Origin: Stachybotrys elegans
Lineage: Eukaryota > Ascomycota > Sordariomycetes > Hypocreales > Stachybotryaceae
Assembly: GCA_020746835.1 (NCBI GenBank)
Contig: JAGPNK010000001.1
Location: 5,456,001 to 5,520,000 of the forward strand
Length of the DNA: 64,000 nucleotides
Direction: 5' to 3'
Each line of letters starts with the position of its first letter. Position 1 is the first letter of the stretch. Positions 13,694 to 25,759 of this stretch are shown here, in pieces. The translations under genes were made by a program, and so were the position numbers. The notes under the pieces were generated by a model. The model searched no databases. It was given only the letters and a program-made list of their open reading frames with translations, and was not told the origin of the DNA.

Positions 13694-13728
13694 GTTGCGG
13701 TTGCGGTTGCGGTTGCGGTTACGGTTGC
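13694..13728. repeat. GGTTGC hexanucleotide microsatellite
   Basis: Five to six copies of GGTTGC, with one unit changed to GGTTAC, lie in the non-coding region upstream of acc1. Confidence 0.8.
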
Positions 13729-16120
13729 TGGATGGAGTTTTGGATTGTCCGGGTTGCATAATGCATGATAAGGTGACAAGACAGAGACAAGACTAGACAA
13801 GACAAGACGCAGACCGCCACGAGCGGTTTCTTGTCGGAATAGCAGAAAGTGTAAACGACGGGAGTGGCGGTAGGGTTTCTGCTAATGAGTGTTTCCCTCT
13901 CTCTTCAGCAACTGATGGGGGCCGTGCATTCTCTGGGGATTGGCTGCGGGCGATCGCTCGGGATGGCGCATGGCGGCGGCGGCGGCATGGCGGGGAGATG
14001 GGCGAAAGAAAGAGCCCCGGGAGGATTCGGATTGGATGGCGAGCCGTGACGATGCGTGTGTGTCTCTGTCTTGATGTCGAGGGTTGTATCTGCATGTACT
14101 CTCCTCTCTTCCTTTCCTTCTTTCTGCTTGCTTGGTGGTGGTGGTGGTGGTGATGGTGGTCGTCTTCGGACCGTGCCCGGACCGATGCAAGCCTCGACCT
14201 GAACCTACCTCACAACAGGTGAGAAGAGTCTCAATGTTAATGTTGGCGGTTTCAATATATCGAGATGCCATCGCCCGCCCACGTCAGATGCGATGCCAAT
14301 GAATCGCATGCCTGAGCCCCTGCGCAAGGCGAATTCTATTTGTGTCCCCCCCCTTCGTTGACGGGAGAGATATTGGGAGCCCTTTACTCCCCTTCTAGAG
14401 GGAAGCCCGCTGTCTGCTGTCTGTGTGTCCCTGAAAAGTGGTCGGTTTTTAGACCCCTAGCCCACCCTGCCGTGCATTGCATCGAGGTACCTGCGCCTGC
14501 CCTCCACCCCTGCGCCTCAAGTATCCCGCCGGTAGCGCGGGTACACGTGCCCGCCGGGGATTCCAGCGCGGGAGGGCATGTACCCCTTCTCGCGGGGCGG
14601 TACCTGGGGCTGACTGCCGGAGGATATCGTGGGTACCTCTGTGCATCTGACCTGGACCTGGTACATGGTGTATTCCATTTTCGGGACCAGAGTATGGCAT
14701 GGGATTCGCTAGGGCTGCAAGCACCCGGGTAGATTCGACCAACTCCCAAACGCTTCCTCCTTGACGCTTCACACGTTTCTGGTAAGACGAGCCGGGATCA
14801 AGTAAGTGATAGACATTGCGCGGGAGCAGGATCCCTCGATATGTACGGTGGGATTGGATCGCGTCTCCTTCGGACGGAGGAGAGAGCATCAGCCGCAGTG
14901 GTTTGGAGGGTGAGAGAATCAGGTAGGCACAATAAATATCCTCCATGTGTCCGGCTGTTTTTCTGTCGATGCCTCTGGACCTGCTCTTCCTTTCTTCTCT
15001 CCATTCTTCTTTCTTGTCTTCCTTGCTCGACTTTTGGCATCGTTTGCGCTGCTCGCATTTCCCATTCCACCACACCTCCCACCCCGCCCACCACCTCTCT
15101 TGTAATAAGGTAAGCGAGCGACCTCTTTCTTCTTCTTCTTCTTCTCTATAGACATAATGCTCATCGTCTAGAGTCAAAAAGGATAACCTTTCGGTATGTT
15201 CCACCTCCACCACCGCCACTGCAAGCCCGTCGTCGTCGGCTCGATTCGTCATCCCCTGTGCGCTCGTCGGTGCCGTTGCGCCCGTGTCGAAACGGACCGG
15301 GACCCCGAAATTCAATTCCGTGGCGGGCCGAGTGGACGCGCGCGTGAAAGCCCTCCCTCCCCATCGCATCCCAGGGAAACAAGGCTTGTCTCACCTCTCG
15401 AATCCGCTCACCACTCCTCGTCTTGCTTGCTGGCTGGGTTATTTTTACTGCCGGCCCAGGCTGTGTGTCAGAGCCTAAGCCTACAGCGGGATGGGGATGG
15501 GGATGCTGGATGACGGAAGCAGGATCTGAGATTGGATTTGGCGTGGTTTGGATTGGGGAGGGCTCCCTTCCTTGGCCCCATCGCAAGGAACTCGTGCCGG
15601 ACCCGAATAGCTCCAGGCCACCCACCACAGCTTGCTTCTGTTTGCCCGCGCCGGCTGTCTCTGGCTCTGCACGGTACCTCGAGAGTCGTGGGCAGTACCA
15701 TCAGAACCCCGTCTGCCCAGTGCCCACCCATCTTTTTTCTGCTGGCCGCCTATCCTCTTCCCCTTCCTTACTAGCGCAAAAGCCCGCCGGTCGTCATCTT
15801 AGCTCCAGCTCCCAGCACCCAGCAGCTCCTTCCCTCCATCAGCCCCTCCCCCCCTCCAAATTCGGCCATCCACACCCCTACAGTGTGAATTCGGTCCCGG
15901 GACTTACTGGCTAATCGACCCCCCAACAGATCGCCGAGTCGCAGCTAAAACCTCCCACCACTTCGCCCTCCCCCCCGAATCAATCTTACGACTGATCCCC
16001 AATTCCTCCTCCGCCTTCTTCTCGCCCAAGTCTCTAGACGACAAAAAGAGTCGACCTCTCCCACACATTCCAGACGTCGTCCTCCTTTTCTGTCCCTGTC
16101 CTACGTTATACTAATACCGC

Positions 16121-16200
16121 TTCTTCTTCTCTTCTCTGTCTCCTCCCAGCCAGACACATCTCTTCTCTCTCTCTCTCTCTCTCCTCCTCCCTCCCTCCCT
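16121..16200 (+). promoter_or_regulatory. CT-rich tract in the acc1 promoter or leader
   Basis: An almost pure pyrimidine run, including about nine CT dinucleotides and CCCT repeats, lies 230-300 bases before the acc1 start. Such tracts commonly precede transcription starts of highly expressed mould genes. That it acts this way here is inference. Confidence 0.45.
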
Positions 16201-16426
16201 TCCGGTTCGGTATTTGGCGAGCTGGATCTTTCGGCGTCTTAGATTCCAGTCTTGCTCCCTGTTGATGAACGGCGTAGGCTCGACCGGCCTGTTTGCTTGA
16301 GATACCCTCCTTCCGCGCGCGTTTGCCTCGTCGAGCTCCCTCTCGGCGCATTCTACACAAGCATCCTCCTCTGCTTGTGTCACAACCAACCTTTGTCGCT
16401 CCCCTCAGAATAGAAAGTCTGCAGCC

Positions 16427-19400
16427 ATGACGGAGATCACAGCTGGTGCCTCTAACGGCTCCAATGGGCGGTCGGTGCCCGCCGTCAATGGCAAGGCCTC
16501 CTATTCCGAGACGCACAAAGTCGCCGACCACTTCATTGGCGGCAACCGCCTGGCCAACGCCGCCCCTAGCAAAGTCAAGGACTTTGTCGCCCAGAACGAC
16601 GGTCACACCGTCATCACAAACGTGAGTGATTCCTCTCGAGCCTCCTAGCAGTCCCCAATCGGCCCCGGTGGCAACCCGGATAACAACCTGCTGACCGCTT
16701 CTTCCAGGTGCTGATCGCCAACAACGGTATCGCCGCCGTCAAGGAGATTCGATCCGTCCGAAAATGGGCCTACGAAACGTTCGGCGACGAGAGGGCCATC
16801 CACTTCACCGTCATGGCCACCCCCGAAGATCTGCAGGCCAACGCAGACTACATCCGCATGGCTGACCACTACGTCGAGGTCCCCGGTGGCACCAACAACC
16901 ACAACTACGCCAATGTCGAACTCATTGTCGACATTGCTGAGCGCATGAACGTCCATGCCGTCTGGGCTGGATGGTGAGTAGCTCCTCTCCTCATCGCCGA
17001 CCACACTAACACCTTGTAGGGGTCACGCCTCCGAGAACCCCAAGCTGCCAGAGTCCCTGGCGGCTTCACCAAAGAAGATTGTCTTCATCGGTCCTCCTGG
17101 ATCCGCCATGAGATCGCTCGGTGACAAGATCTCCTCCACAATCGTCGCCCAGCACGCCGCCGTCCCCTGTATTCCCTGGTCCGGAACAGGTGTCGATGAG
17201 GTCCAGGTCGACAACAAGGGTCTCGTCACCGTCTCTGACGACGTCTACGCTAAGGGCTGCGTCACCTCGTGGCAGGAGGGTCTGCAGAAGGCCAAGGAGA
17301 TTGGCTTCCCTGTCATGATCAAGGCCTCTGAGGGTGGTGGTGGCAAGGGTATCCGTAAGGTCGTTGGCGAGGAGGGCTTCGAGGCGCTCTACAAGGCTGC
17401 CGCCAGCGAGATTCCCGGATCTCCCATCTTCATCATGAAGATGGCTGGCAACGCCCGTCACTTGGAGGTCCAGCTTCTCGCTGATCAGTACGGCAACAAC
17501 ATCTCCCTCTTCGGTCGTGACTGCTCCGTTCAGCGTCGCCACCAGAAGATTATCGAGGAGGCCCCCGTCACCATCGCCAAGGCCGACACCTTCAAGGCCA
17601 TGGAAGACGCTGCCGTCCGCCTGGGTAAGCTGGTCGGATACGTCTCGGCTGGTACTGTTGAGTACCTCTACTCTCACGCCGACGACAAGTTCTACTTCCT
17701 CGAGCTCAACCCTCGTCTCCAGGTCGAGCACCCTACCACCGAGATGGTGTCTGGCGTGAACTTGCCTGCCGCTCAGCTGCAGATTGCCATGGGTCTGCCT
17801 CTCCACAGAATCCGTGACATTCGTCTGCTGTACGGTGTCGACCCCAAGACCTCTAGCGAGATCGATTTCGAATTCAAGAACGAGGCCAGCGCCACCCAGC
17901 AGCGCCGCCCTACTCCCCAGGGTCACACCACGGCTTGCCGTATCACCTCCGAGGACCCCGGTGAGGGCTTCAAGCCTTCCAACGGTGTCATGCACGAGCT
18001 CAACTTCAGGAGTAGTTCCAACGTCTGGGGTTATTTCTCCGTCGGTACCCAGGGTGGTATTCACAGCTTCTCCGACAGTCAGTTTGGTCACATTTTCGCC
18101 TATGGTGAGAACCGTTCTGCTTCGCGAAAGCACATGGTTGTCGCCCTCAAGGAGCTGAGCATTCGTGGTGATTTCCGAACCACCGTCGAGTACCTCATCA
18201 AGCTGCTTGAGACGGAGGCCTTCGAGGAGAACACCATCTCCACTGGCTGGCTGGATGAGCTCATCTCCAAGCGTCTCACTGCCGAGCGTCCCGACACCAT
18301 GCTGGCTGTTGTCTGCGGTGCCACCACCAAGGCTCACATCGCCAGCGAGGCATGCCTGGCCGAGTACCGTGCCGGTCTTGAGAAGGGTCAGGTGCCCTCC
18401 AAGGATATCCTCCGCACTGTCTTCACCATTGATTTCATCTACGAGGGTTTCCGCTACAAGTTCACGGCCACTCGTGCCAGCTCTGACAGCTACCACCTCT
18501 TCATCAACGGCTCCAAGTGCTCTGTTGGTGTCCGTGCCCTCAGTGACGGTGGTCTGCTGATCCTCCTTGATGGACGCAGTCACAACGTCTACTGGAAGGA
18601 GGAGGTTGGTGCTACCCGTATCTCCGTTGACAGCAAGACCTGCCTGCTCGAGCAGGAGAACGACCCTACCCAGCTCCGCACCCCCAGTCCCGGTAAGCTC
18701 GTCAAGTACTCTGTCGAGAACGGCTCCCACATCAAGGCTGGCCAGGCTTTCGCCGAAGTCGAGGTCATGAAGATGTACATGCCTCTGATTGCCCAGGAGG
18801 ACGGTGTTGTCCAGCTCATCAAGCAGCCCGGATCTTCTCTTGAAGCTGGTGACATCCTGGGTATACTCGCTCTCGACGACCCCAGCCGCGTCAAGCAGGC
18901 TCAGGCCTTCGTTGACAAGCTCCCTGCCTACGGTGACCCCGTTGTCGTTGGTACCAAGCCTGCTCAGCGCTTCGCTGTTCTCCACAGCACCCTGATGAAC
19001 ATCCTGATGGGTTACGACAACTCGGTCATCATGGCCTCTACCCTCAAGGAGCTCATCGAGGTTCTCCGCAGCCCCGAGCTGCCCTACAGCGAGTGGAACG
19101 CTCAGTTCTCTGCTCTGCACGCCCGCATGCCCCAGAAGCTCGACCAGCAGTTCACTCAGATTGTCGAGCGCGCCAAGTCTCGCCACGTCGACTTCCCTGC
19201 CAAGTCTCTCATCAAGGCTTTCCAGAAGTTCCTTGACGAGAACGTCGATGCCGCTGACGCTGTGCTGCTCAAGGCCACTCTCGAGCCCCTCACTGCCCTC
19301 CTCAACGTCTACAGCGAGGGCCAGAAGATTCGTGAGCTGACTGTCATCCGTGACATGCTTGAGACCTACTACGATGTTGAGAAGCTCTTCATCAAGCACT

Positions 19401-22400
19401 CCCAGGAGGATAGCGTCATCCTCAAGCTCCGTGACCAGAACAAGGATGACGTTTCCCGCGTCTGCCAGACTGTTCTGTCTCACGCCCGTGTGAGCGCCAA
19501 GAACTCCCTCATCCTCGCCATCCTTGAGGAGTACCGTCCCAACAAGCCCAACGTTGGTCCCATTGGCAAGTTCCTCCGCGATACCCTCCGCCACCTCACT
19601 GAGCTGCAGTCGCGCTCTACCTCCAAGGTGTCTCTCAAGGCTCGTGAGATCATGATCCAGTGCTCTCTGCCTTCCCTTGAGGAGCGTACCTCCCAGATGG
19701 AGCATATCCTGCGCACCTCGGTCGTCGAGTCTCGCTACGGTGAGACCGGTTGGGATCACCGGGAGCCCAACCTGGAAATCATCAAGGAGGTCGTCGACTC
19801 CAAGTACACCGTCTTTGACGTGCTCACTCTCTTCTTTGCTCATGAAGACCCCTGGGTGTCTCTGGCCGCTCTCGAGGTCTACATTCGTCGTGCCTACCGT
19901 GCCTACCTTCTCAAGGAGATTGAGTACCACCACGACGACACCGACAGCCCTCAGTTCGTCACCTGGGACTTCCAGCTCCGCAAGATGGGCTCTTCTGAAC
20001 TTGGTCTGCCCATCCAGTCCAATGCTCCCTCCACCCCTGGTACTCCCGGCCTCACTGGCGGACCTGAGCTGGGCATGAAGAGGATCTACTCCATCAGCGA
20101 TATGACTTACCTCAACCACAAGTGGGAGGAGGAGCCTACCCGCAAGGGTGTCATTGTGCCTTGCACATACATTGACGATGCTGAGGAGCTTCTGCAGAAG
20201 GCTCTGGAGACCCTGGCCTTCCACAACAAGCAGAAGAAGGCTCACAACGGCACTGGCCCCGCCATCCTGGCTGATCTCAGCGGCAAGCGAAACCCCAACG
20301 CCGCCAAGAAGGAGGGTTCCAAGAAGGAGACCGACGAGCTCTCTGCCGTCATCAACGTCGCTATTCAGAACGCCGAGAGCACCGATGACCAGGACATCAT
20401 GCAGAGGATCACGCCCATCGTCGACCAGTTCAGGTCTGACCTGCTGGCCCGTGGCGTCCGCCGTCTGACTTTCGTCTGCGGCCACAGTGATGGTTCTTAC
20501 CCCGGATACTACACCTTCCGTGGACCCGAGTATGTCGAGGATGACAGTATTCGTCACGTTGAGCCTGCTCTTGCTTTCCAGCTTGAGCTTGCTCGCCTGG
20601 CCAAGTTCCACATCAAGCCTGTGTTCACCGAGAACAAGAACATTCACGTTTACCAGGCTATCGGCAAGGCTGTCGACACTGACAAGCGATACTTCACCCG
20701 TGCCGTCATCCGTCCTGGCCGTCTCCGTGACGAGATCCCCACGGCTGAGTACCTTATCTCTGAGGCCGACCGTGTCATCAACGACATCTTCGATGCTCTC
20801 GAGATTATCGGCAACAACTCGTCCGATCTTAACCACATCTTCATGAACTTCACCCCCGTCTTCCAGCTTGAGCCTTCCGAGGTCGAGACCAACCTGCAGG
20901 GTTTCCTTGACCGCTTCGGTGCCCGCGCCTGGCGCCTGCGTGTCTCCCAGGTCGAGATCCGTATCATCTGCACTGACCCCCAGACTGGTCTGCCCATGCC
21001 CCTGCGTGTTGTTATCACCAACACCTCCGGTTTCGTGGTTGACATCGACATGTACGTCGAGCGCAAGTCTGAGAAGGGCGAGTGGGTGTTCCAGAGCATT
21101 GGTGGCACCAAGGAGAAGGGTCCTCTCCACCTTCTCTCCGTCTCTACCCCCTATGCCACCAAGAACTGGCTCCAGCCCAAGCGTTACAAGGCTCACCTTA
21201 TGGGAACCCAGTACGTGTACGATTTCCCCGAGCTCTTCCGCCAGGCTATCCAGAACAGCTGGGTCAAGGCCTCCAAGAACCAGCCCGCTCTGGCTGCCCT
21301 GCAGCCCAAGGCTGGCGAGTGCGTCACCTACACCGAGCTTGTGCTTGACGATAAGGACAACCTCGAGGAGGTGAACCGCGAGCCTGGTACCAACACCTGC
21401 GGTATGGTGGGTTGGGTCTTCCGTGCCCGCACCCCCGAGTACCCCGACGGCCGTCGCTTCATCGTCGTCGCCAACGACATCACCTACAAGATTGGTTCTT
21501 TCGGTCCCAAGGAAGACAACTTCTTCCACAAGTGCACTGAGCTGGCCCGCAAGCTTGGCATTCCCCGCATCTACCTGTCCGCCAACTCGGGTGCCCGTCT
21601 TGGTCTCGCTGATGAGCTCATGCCTCACTTCAAGGTTGCCTGGAACGACCCTGCCAAGCAGGACAGTGGCTTCCGCTACCTGTACCTCGACGAGAAGACC
21701 AGGCAGCGATTCAAGGACGAGGTCATCACCGAGGAGATCTCCGAGGATGGCGAGAAGCGCCACAAGATCGTCACCATTGTCGGTTCCGAGGACGGTCTCG
21801 GTGTCGAGTGCTTGAGGGGCTCCGGTCTCATCGCTGGTGCCACCAGCCGAGCCTACAACGACATCTTCACTGTCACCCTGGTTACCTGCCGCTCCGTCGG
21901 TAAGTATAGCTGCCTTTATGTATTTCATTATTTACTAATCCTCTATAGGTATTGGTGCCTACCTGGTCCGTCTCGGCCAGCGTGCTGTCCAGATCGAGGG
22001 CCAGCCTATCATCTTGACTGGTGCTCCCGCCTTGAACAACCTGCTTGGTCGTGAGGTTTACACTTCCAACCTGCAGCTCGGTGGCACTCAGATCATGTAC
22101 CGCAACGGTGTGTCTCACATGACTGCCGACGACGACTTTGCTGGTGTCTCCAAGATTGTCGAGTGGATGTCGTTTGTCCCTGAGAAGCGCAACGGCCCTG
22201 TCCCCGTCAGCCCCAGCACTGATGACTGGGACCGTGACATCACCTACCGACCTCCCCAGAAGCAGCCCTACGATGTCAGGTGGCTGATTGGCGGAAGGGC
22301 CAACGACGATGGCAGCTTCGAGAGCGGTCTTTTCGACAAGGACTCTTTCGTCGAGACCCTCGGCGGCTGGGCCCGCACCGTCGTTGTCGGCCGTGCTCGT

Positions 22401-23486
22401 CTTGGCGGTATCCCCATGGGTGTCATTGGTGTTGAGACTCGCTCTGTCGAGAACATCACGCCTGCTGATCCTGCCAACCCCGACTCTATCGAGCAGGTCA
22501 GCAACGAGGCTGGTGGTGTTTGGTACCCCAACTCGGCTTTCAAGACTGCCCAGGCCATCAACGACTTCAACAATGGTGAGCAGCTGCCTCTGATGATCCT
22601 CGCCAACTGGCGTGGTTTCTCTGGTGGTCAGCGTGACATGTACAACGAGGTCCTCAAGTACGGTTCCTTCATCGTCGATGCCCTTGTCAAGTACGAGCAG
22701 CCCATCTTCGTCTACATTCCTCCCTTCGGTGAGCTCCGTGGTGGATCTTGGGTCGTCGTCGATCCTACCATCAACCCTACTGCCATGGAGATGTACGCCG
22801 ACATGGATGCCCGCGGTGGTGTGCTTGAGCCCGAAGGCATCATTGGTATCAAGTACCGCCGTGACAAGCAGCTGGATACCATGGCTCGCCTGGACCAGAC
22901 CTACAGCAGCCTCAAGAAGCAGCTGGAGAACCCCAACCTCTCTGCTGCCGAGTCTGAGGACCTCAAGAAGAAGCTTACCATCCGTGAGAAGCAGCTGCTG
23001 CCCGTTTACGGCCAGATTGCTCTCCAGTTTGCCGACCTTCACGACCGGGCTGGACGTATGAAGGCCAAGGGCACTGTCCGCGAGGCTCTCGAGTGGGTCA
23101 ACGCCCGACGATTCTTCTACTGGCGTCTTCGCCGCCGTCTCAACGAGGAGTCTGTCCTCAAGCGCATGGCCACCAGCCTCATGACGGCCAAGCCCGGTGC
23201 CCCCAAGGCGTCGGATGATGTCCGCGCGCGCAACCTGCACCTGCTGGAGAGCTGGTCGGGCATTGTCGGCTGGGCCCGCAACGACAAGGAGGTGGCTGAG
23301 TGGTTCGACCGCGAGAGGAAGACCATCTCTGAGAAGGTCGAGGCGCTAAAGGCCGACAAGGTGGCCAGCGAGGTGGCCGAGGTGGTCAGGAGCCAGCAGA
23401 AGGCTGGCTGGAAGGGTGTCCGCGAGGTGCTGCGGGTGATGCCCGTTGAGGAGCGCGAGGCTATCCTCAAGTACCTCAAGGGTTAA
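16427..23486 (+). CDS. acc1: Acetyl-CoA carboxylase, multifunctional eukaryotic type
   Basis: Four exons: 16427-16621, 16708-16973, 17020-21899 and 21949-23486, giving 2292 residues, the usual length for fungal ACC. It carboxylates acetyl-CoA to malonyl-CoA, the committed step of fatty acid synthesis, in the cytosol. In order: biotin carboxylase with the ATP-grasp loop [10 protein letters not shown]; the biotinyl site EVMKM with Lys738; the central domain; and the carboxyltransferase with [19 protein letters not shown] and GIIGIKYRR. Ser1178 lies in [10 protein letters not shown], which fits the Snf1/AMPK consensus (hydrophobic -5, Arg -3, hydrophobic +4) and aligns with the regulatory serine in yeast Acc1, so glucose-starvation control is plausible. 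Codon use is strongly biased, implying high expression. Introns are short (46-86 nt). It converges with the BolA-like gene. Confidence 0.98.
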
Positions 23487-23943
23487 ACATATTATGAACA
23501 TTGGTGGAAAGGGTTATAAAAGATTCAGGCTGGATGGTGTATGGATGCGAGTTTTCAGGCGCTGCCTTATATCATTATGTGTACTAGAGTTGATATGATT
23601 TGAAATGAGATGATAATAATAATGTTACATGAAAGACGCTTGTTTTGTGATGGCATTGTCTTGACTGTTTCGTAGAATAATTGTTTTTTTCTAGTCTTGC
23701 TCCATCGTAACCATGTCTATTCCGCTTTGAGGGTGGTTCATTAGTGTACAGTTGTATCGTGATTTACAAGCATGTGGTTTGTCCCGACAGCCCGAGCCTG
23801 TCCATGCGCAGTGTTGTTACATTGTAGCCGCAACGTTTATTCATTGTCTGTCTCTCGGGTTTCCTCCCCCTTCCGGCTTATCAATTGTCTTCGCGTTTCG
23901 TTCATCGCTTCGTTTCGCTTCGCCCCCGCTGGTAGGTTCCCCC
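23487..23943. other. Convergent 3' region between acc1 and the BolA-like gene
   Basis: These 457 bases separate two converging stop codons. The acc1 side is AT-rich with TTATAAAAG and ATAATAATAATG runs, likely polyadenylation signals. No gene is seen. Confidence 0.6.
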
Positions 23944-24282
23944 CTACTCCTCCTCGGGGACCTTTGTGCGGATCTGGACGCCGTGCCACTGCTTGACGAG
24001 GTCGCCGAGGGCGGCGTTGACGAGGCGCTGCTGCTTGAGGATGGAGAGGCCGCGGAACTGCGGGGAGGCGATGTCGATAGCGTACATGCTGCCGCAGCCG
24101 CCCGAGACGTCCTGGACGAGGAGCTCCGAGGGGGACAGCTTGGACTGGAGGAGCGAGGCGATGTGCGACTCGGCGGGGGTCATGGAGGAGGAGGAGGAGG
24201 TGAAGCGCAGCTGGTGGCGGAGGAGGGGCTGCGCGAGGAGCGCGCGCGTGCGCAGAGTGGTGGGGAGGCGGCGGGTGAACAT
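23944..24282 (-). CDS. bol3: Mitochondrial BolA-like protein (BOLA3/Aim1 type)
   Basis: A single exon encodes 112 residues. The first 30 are rich in Arg, Leu and Ser and lack acids, as in a mitochondrial targeting peptide. The rest is one BolA domain: VQDVSGGCGSMYAIDI with Cys63, then ILKQQRLVNAALGDLVKQWH with His100. Cys and His at these places are the Fe-S ligands described in the BOLA3/Aim1 branch, which works with monothiol glutaredoxin to deliver 4Fe-4S clusters to mitochondrial enzymes such as lipoate synthase. A run of three Glu ends the chain. It converges on acc1. Family assignment is strong; membership of the BOL3 rather than BOL1 branch rests on the GGCG motif and the presequence. 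Confidence 0.9.
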   Translation of the reverse strand: MFTRRLPTTLRTRALLAQPLLRHQLRFTSSSSSMTPAESHIASLLQSKLSPSELLVQDVSGGCGSMYAIDIASPQFRGLSILKQQRLVNAALGDLVKQWHGVQIRTKVPEEE

Positions 24283-24753
24283 TTTCTTCTCTTTTTCTCT
24301 GTTGTTGGAGCTGGGAAGCTTGCGAGGTGCAAGATTGGTGGTGATTGTTAAGCGGGATGCTGTGAGTGGGCAAAGGCTGGTGTTGCGATGGAGCCCGAGG
24401 CTTTGCCGTTGGGTGGGTCTGCTCTATTTCCAGTGCCCAGTCCTCCGTAATTGCCCCGGACGGCCAGCAAACAGGAGCCGATCGACCAGCAAGATTTATT
24501 TATCCGCAACCGTCAGCCTCTATCGCAACATGAAATAAAACATTAGCCAAAGGAAAACTGCATTGATAGAATGGCGGATGCTTTCCAGCATAGAAGAAAC
24601 CATCAATCACATGATTCCCGACGCTTGACAGTTCTCGTTTGGTCTCGAAGGCAAGACACCTCAGTCTCTCTACAAAGTTTGCTCAGCCCCTACGACCCCC
24701 CGAGATCGAAGTGAAGAGGAAATCAAGGAGAGAGAAATAACGCTGGCGGTTTC

Positions 24754-25120
24754 CTATCCCTTTGAGTGTGGAAAGGCGCCCTCTATGTATTCGACCCACA
24801 TGCTCCTCAATTTAGGTCAATACAAGAAGTGATTTTAACTTTGTATAAGGCTGTGACCAATGTGATGTATATATGTGGGATTTCCCGTTCGTGTGCCCCA
24901 ATGGGATACAGACCAGTGACTTCGAGGAGGCCCCCTCTGACGATAAAGACGATATCAAATCAATAGATAACATGTGATGTATATATACCTGGCAGGAATC
25001 AGAACTTCTATCATAACCTAATTTTTTAGAAAACTGAAGTTACGATTCTTGTCTATATTTTTATTGGTCAAAAACCCTGTCTGTAACATCGAGGGCGCCT
25101 TTCCACACTCAAAGGGATAG
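24754..25120. mobile_element. MITE-like non-autonomous DNA transposon
   Basis: The two ends form a perfect 30-bp inverted repeat: 24754-24783 begins CTATCCCTTTGAGTGTGG and 25091-25120 is its exact reverse complement. Matching then breaks up, with scattered further identities. The 367-bp unit has no coding capacity. A TA lies one base inside each end (C-TA...TA-G), so a Tc1/mariner-type TA target duplication with repeats starting TCCCTTTG is possible; no longer target duplication is seen. The interior is AT-rich, and a 92-bp part recurs at 33939-34024. Identity as a transposon is inferred from structure only. Confidence 0.75.
24875..24966 (+). repeat. Dispersed repeat, copy A (inside the MITE-like element)
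   Basis: Starts GTGGGATTTCCCG and ends ATATCAAATCAATAG. It aligns to copy B at 33939-34024 at roughly three quarters identity by eye, with two short gaps and mostly transition differences. Both copies lie in gene-free DNA. Confidence 0.75.
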
Positions 25121-25759
25121 CACGCGAGTCATTACAGCAGTGTACATGAGGCTTTCGGTATAGCTATAAATGCCTCAAGGACATCTTAATGAATGCACAG
25201 AATCACATGCTGGGGCTGGCCTTAAGAGGCACTTGGCAATACGCAGGAGCACCAAGACCAGGAGCAAAAAGTCATTGGGCGCCACAACAGGAATCGTATG
25301 AGGTTTGGTGGGCTTGCTTGTATGGCCTCACTTCCAGTCCTGCCATGGCTGCAGTCTAGACCAAGTCTATTTTACACTATTATAGCTGATACATAGTCAA
25401 GGAGACCTCGCCAGCCCGTTTATAATCTCTATGGCCTTGAATAGTGCCAAACTACTGCCCTATAAGGCAGTCAATCTAGGTTGGATATGAGAAGGCAGCT
25501 GGAACATCGACTGGGATATCATGAACAGTGGATTCCTCTTGTAGCCCTTGTGGCGCGGAGACCGTCTGCCTGTAGGACAAAGTATAAAGCATTCAGATTA
25601 TTGCTTAGGGGTGCTCAGAAGATTGATAATAACCGTCTACTGCGCTCCCTAGCCGCTCTTACTTATCGTTCAAGAAATGTCTTCTTACACAGCTAGCTAT
25701 TCTATCAGACCTTGCAGACTTTTACCTACTTTCCTACTGATCATACCTTAATTACAACC

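Larger units (their letters stand above)
11119..16426. other. Long region without a recognisable gene upstream of acc1
   Basis: About 5.3 kb contains no reading frame with family motifs and no plausible multi-exon model. Several open frames exist on the C/T-rich strand, the longest on the minus strand at 11841-13100, but their composition (Ser, Pro, Phe, Leu) is what pyrimidine-rich DNA yields without selection. The region holds homopurine/homopyrimidine tracts (around 12180-12240 and 16120-16200), a GGTTGC hexamer repeat and a GTG run near 14135. It probably contains the acc1 promoter with a long leader, and possibly an unrecognised non-coding transcript. Confidence 0.5.
24283..25759. other. 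Gene-free, AT-rich region carrying a MITE-like element
   Basis: The left 470 bases are the BolA-like promoter. Then come the inverted-repeat element (24754-25120), listed separately, and about 640 bases of AT-rich, stop-rich DNA before the next gene. Composition shifts here from the GC-rich housekeeping block to the accessory stretch. Confidence 0.6.

Noticed and set aside
14449..15369. 306-codon minus-strand frame
   Set aside because: No motifs; composition changes abruptly along its length, and no splice model extends it.
17066..21928. A 1620-codon open frame antisense to acetyl-CoA carboxylase, and a 452-codon one at 21882-23240
   Set aside because: The sense gene is certain and strongly codon-biased; it almost never uses TTA, CTA or TCA in the register that would place stops on the other strand. 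The antisense protein has biased Leu/Val/Gly/Asp composition and no motifs.
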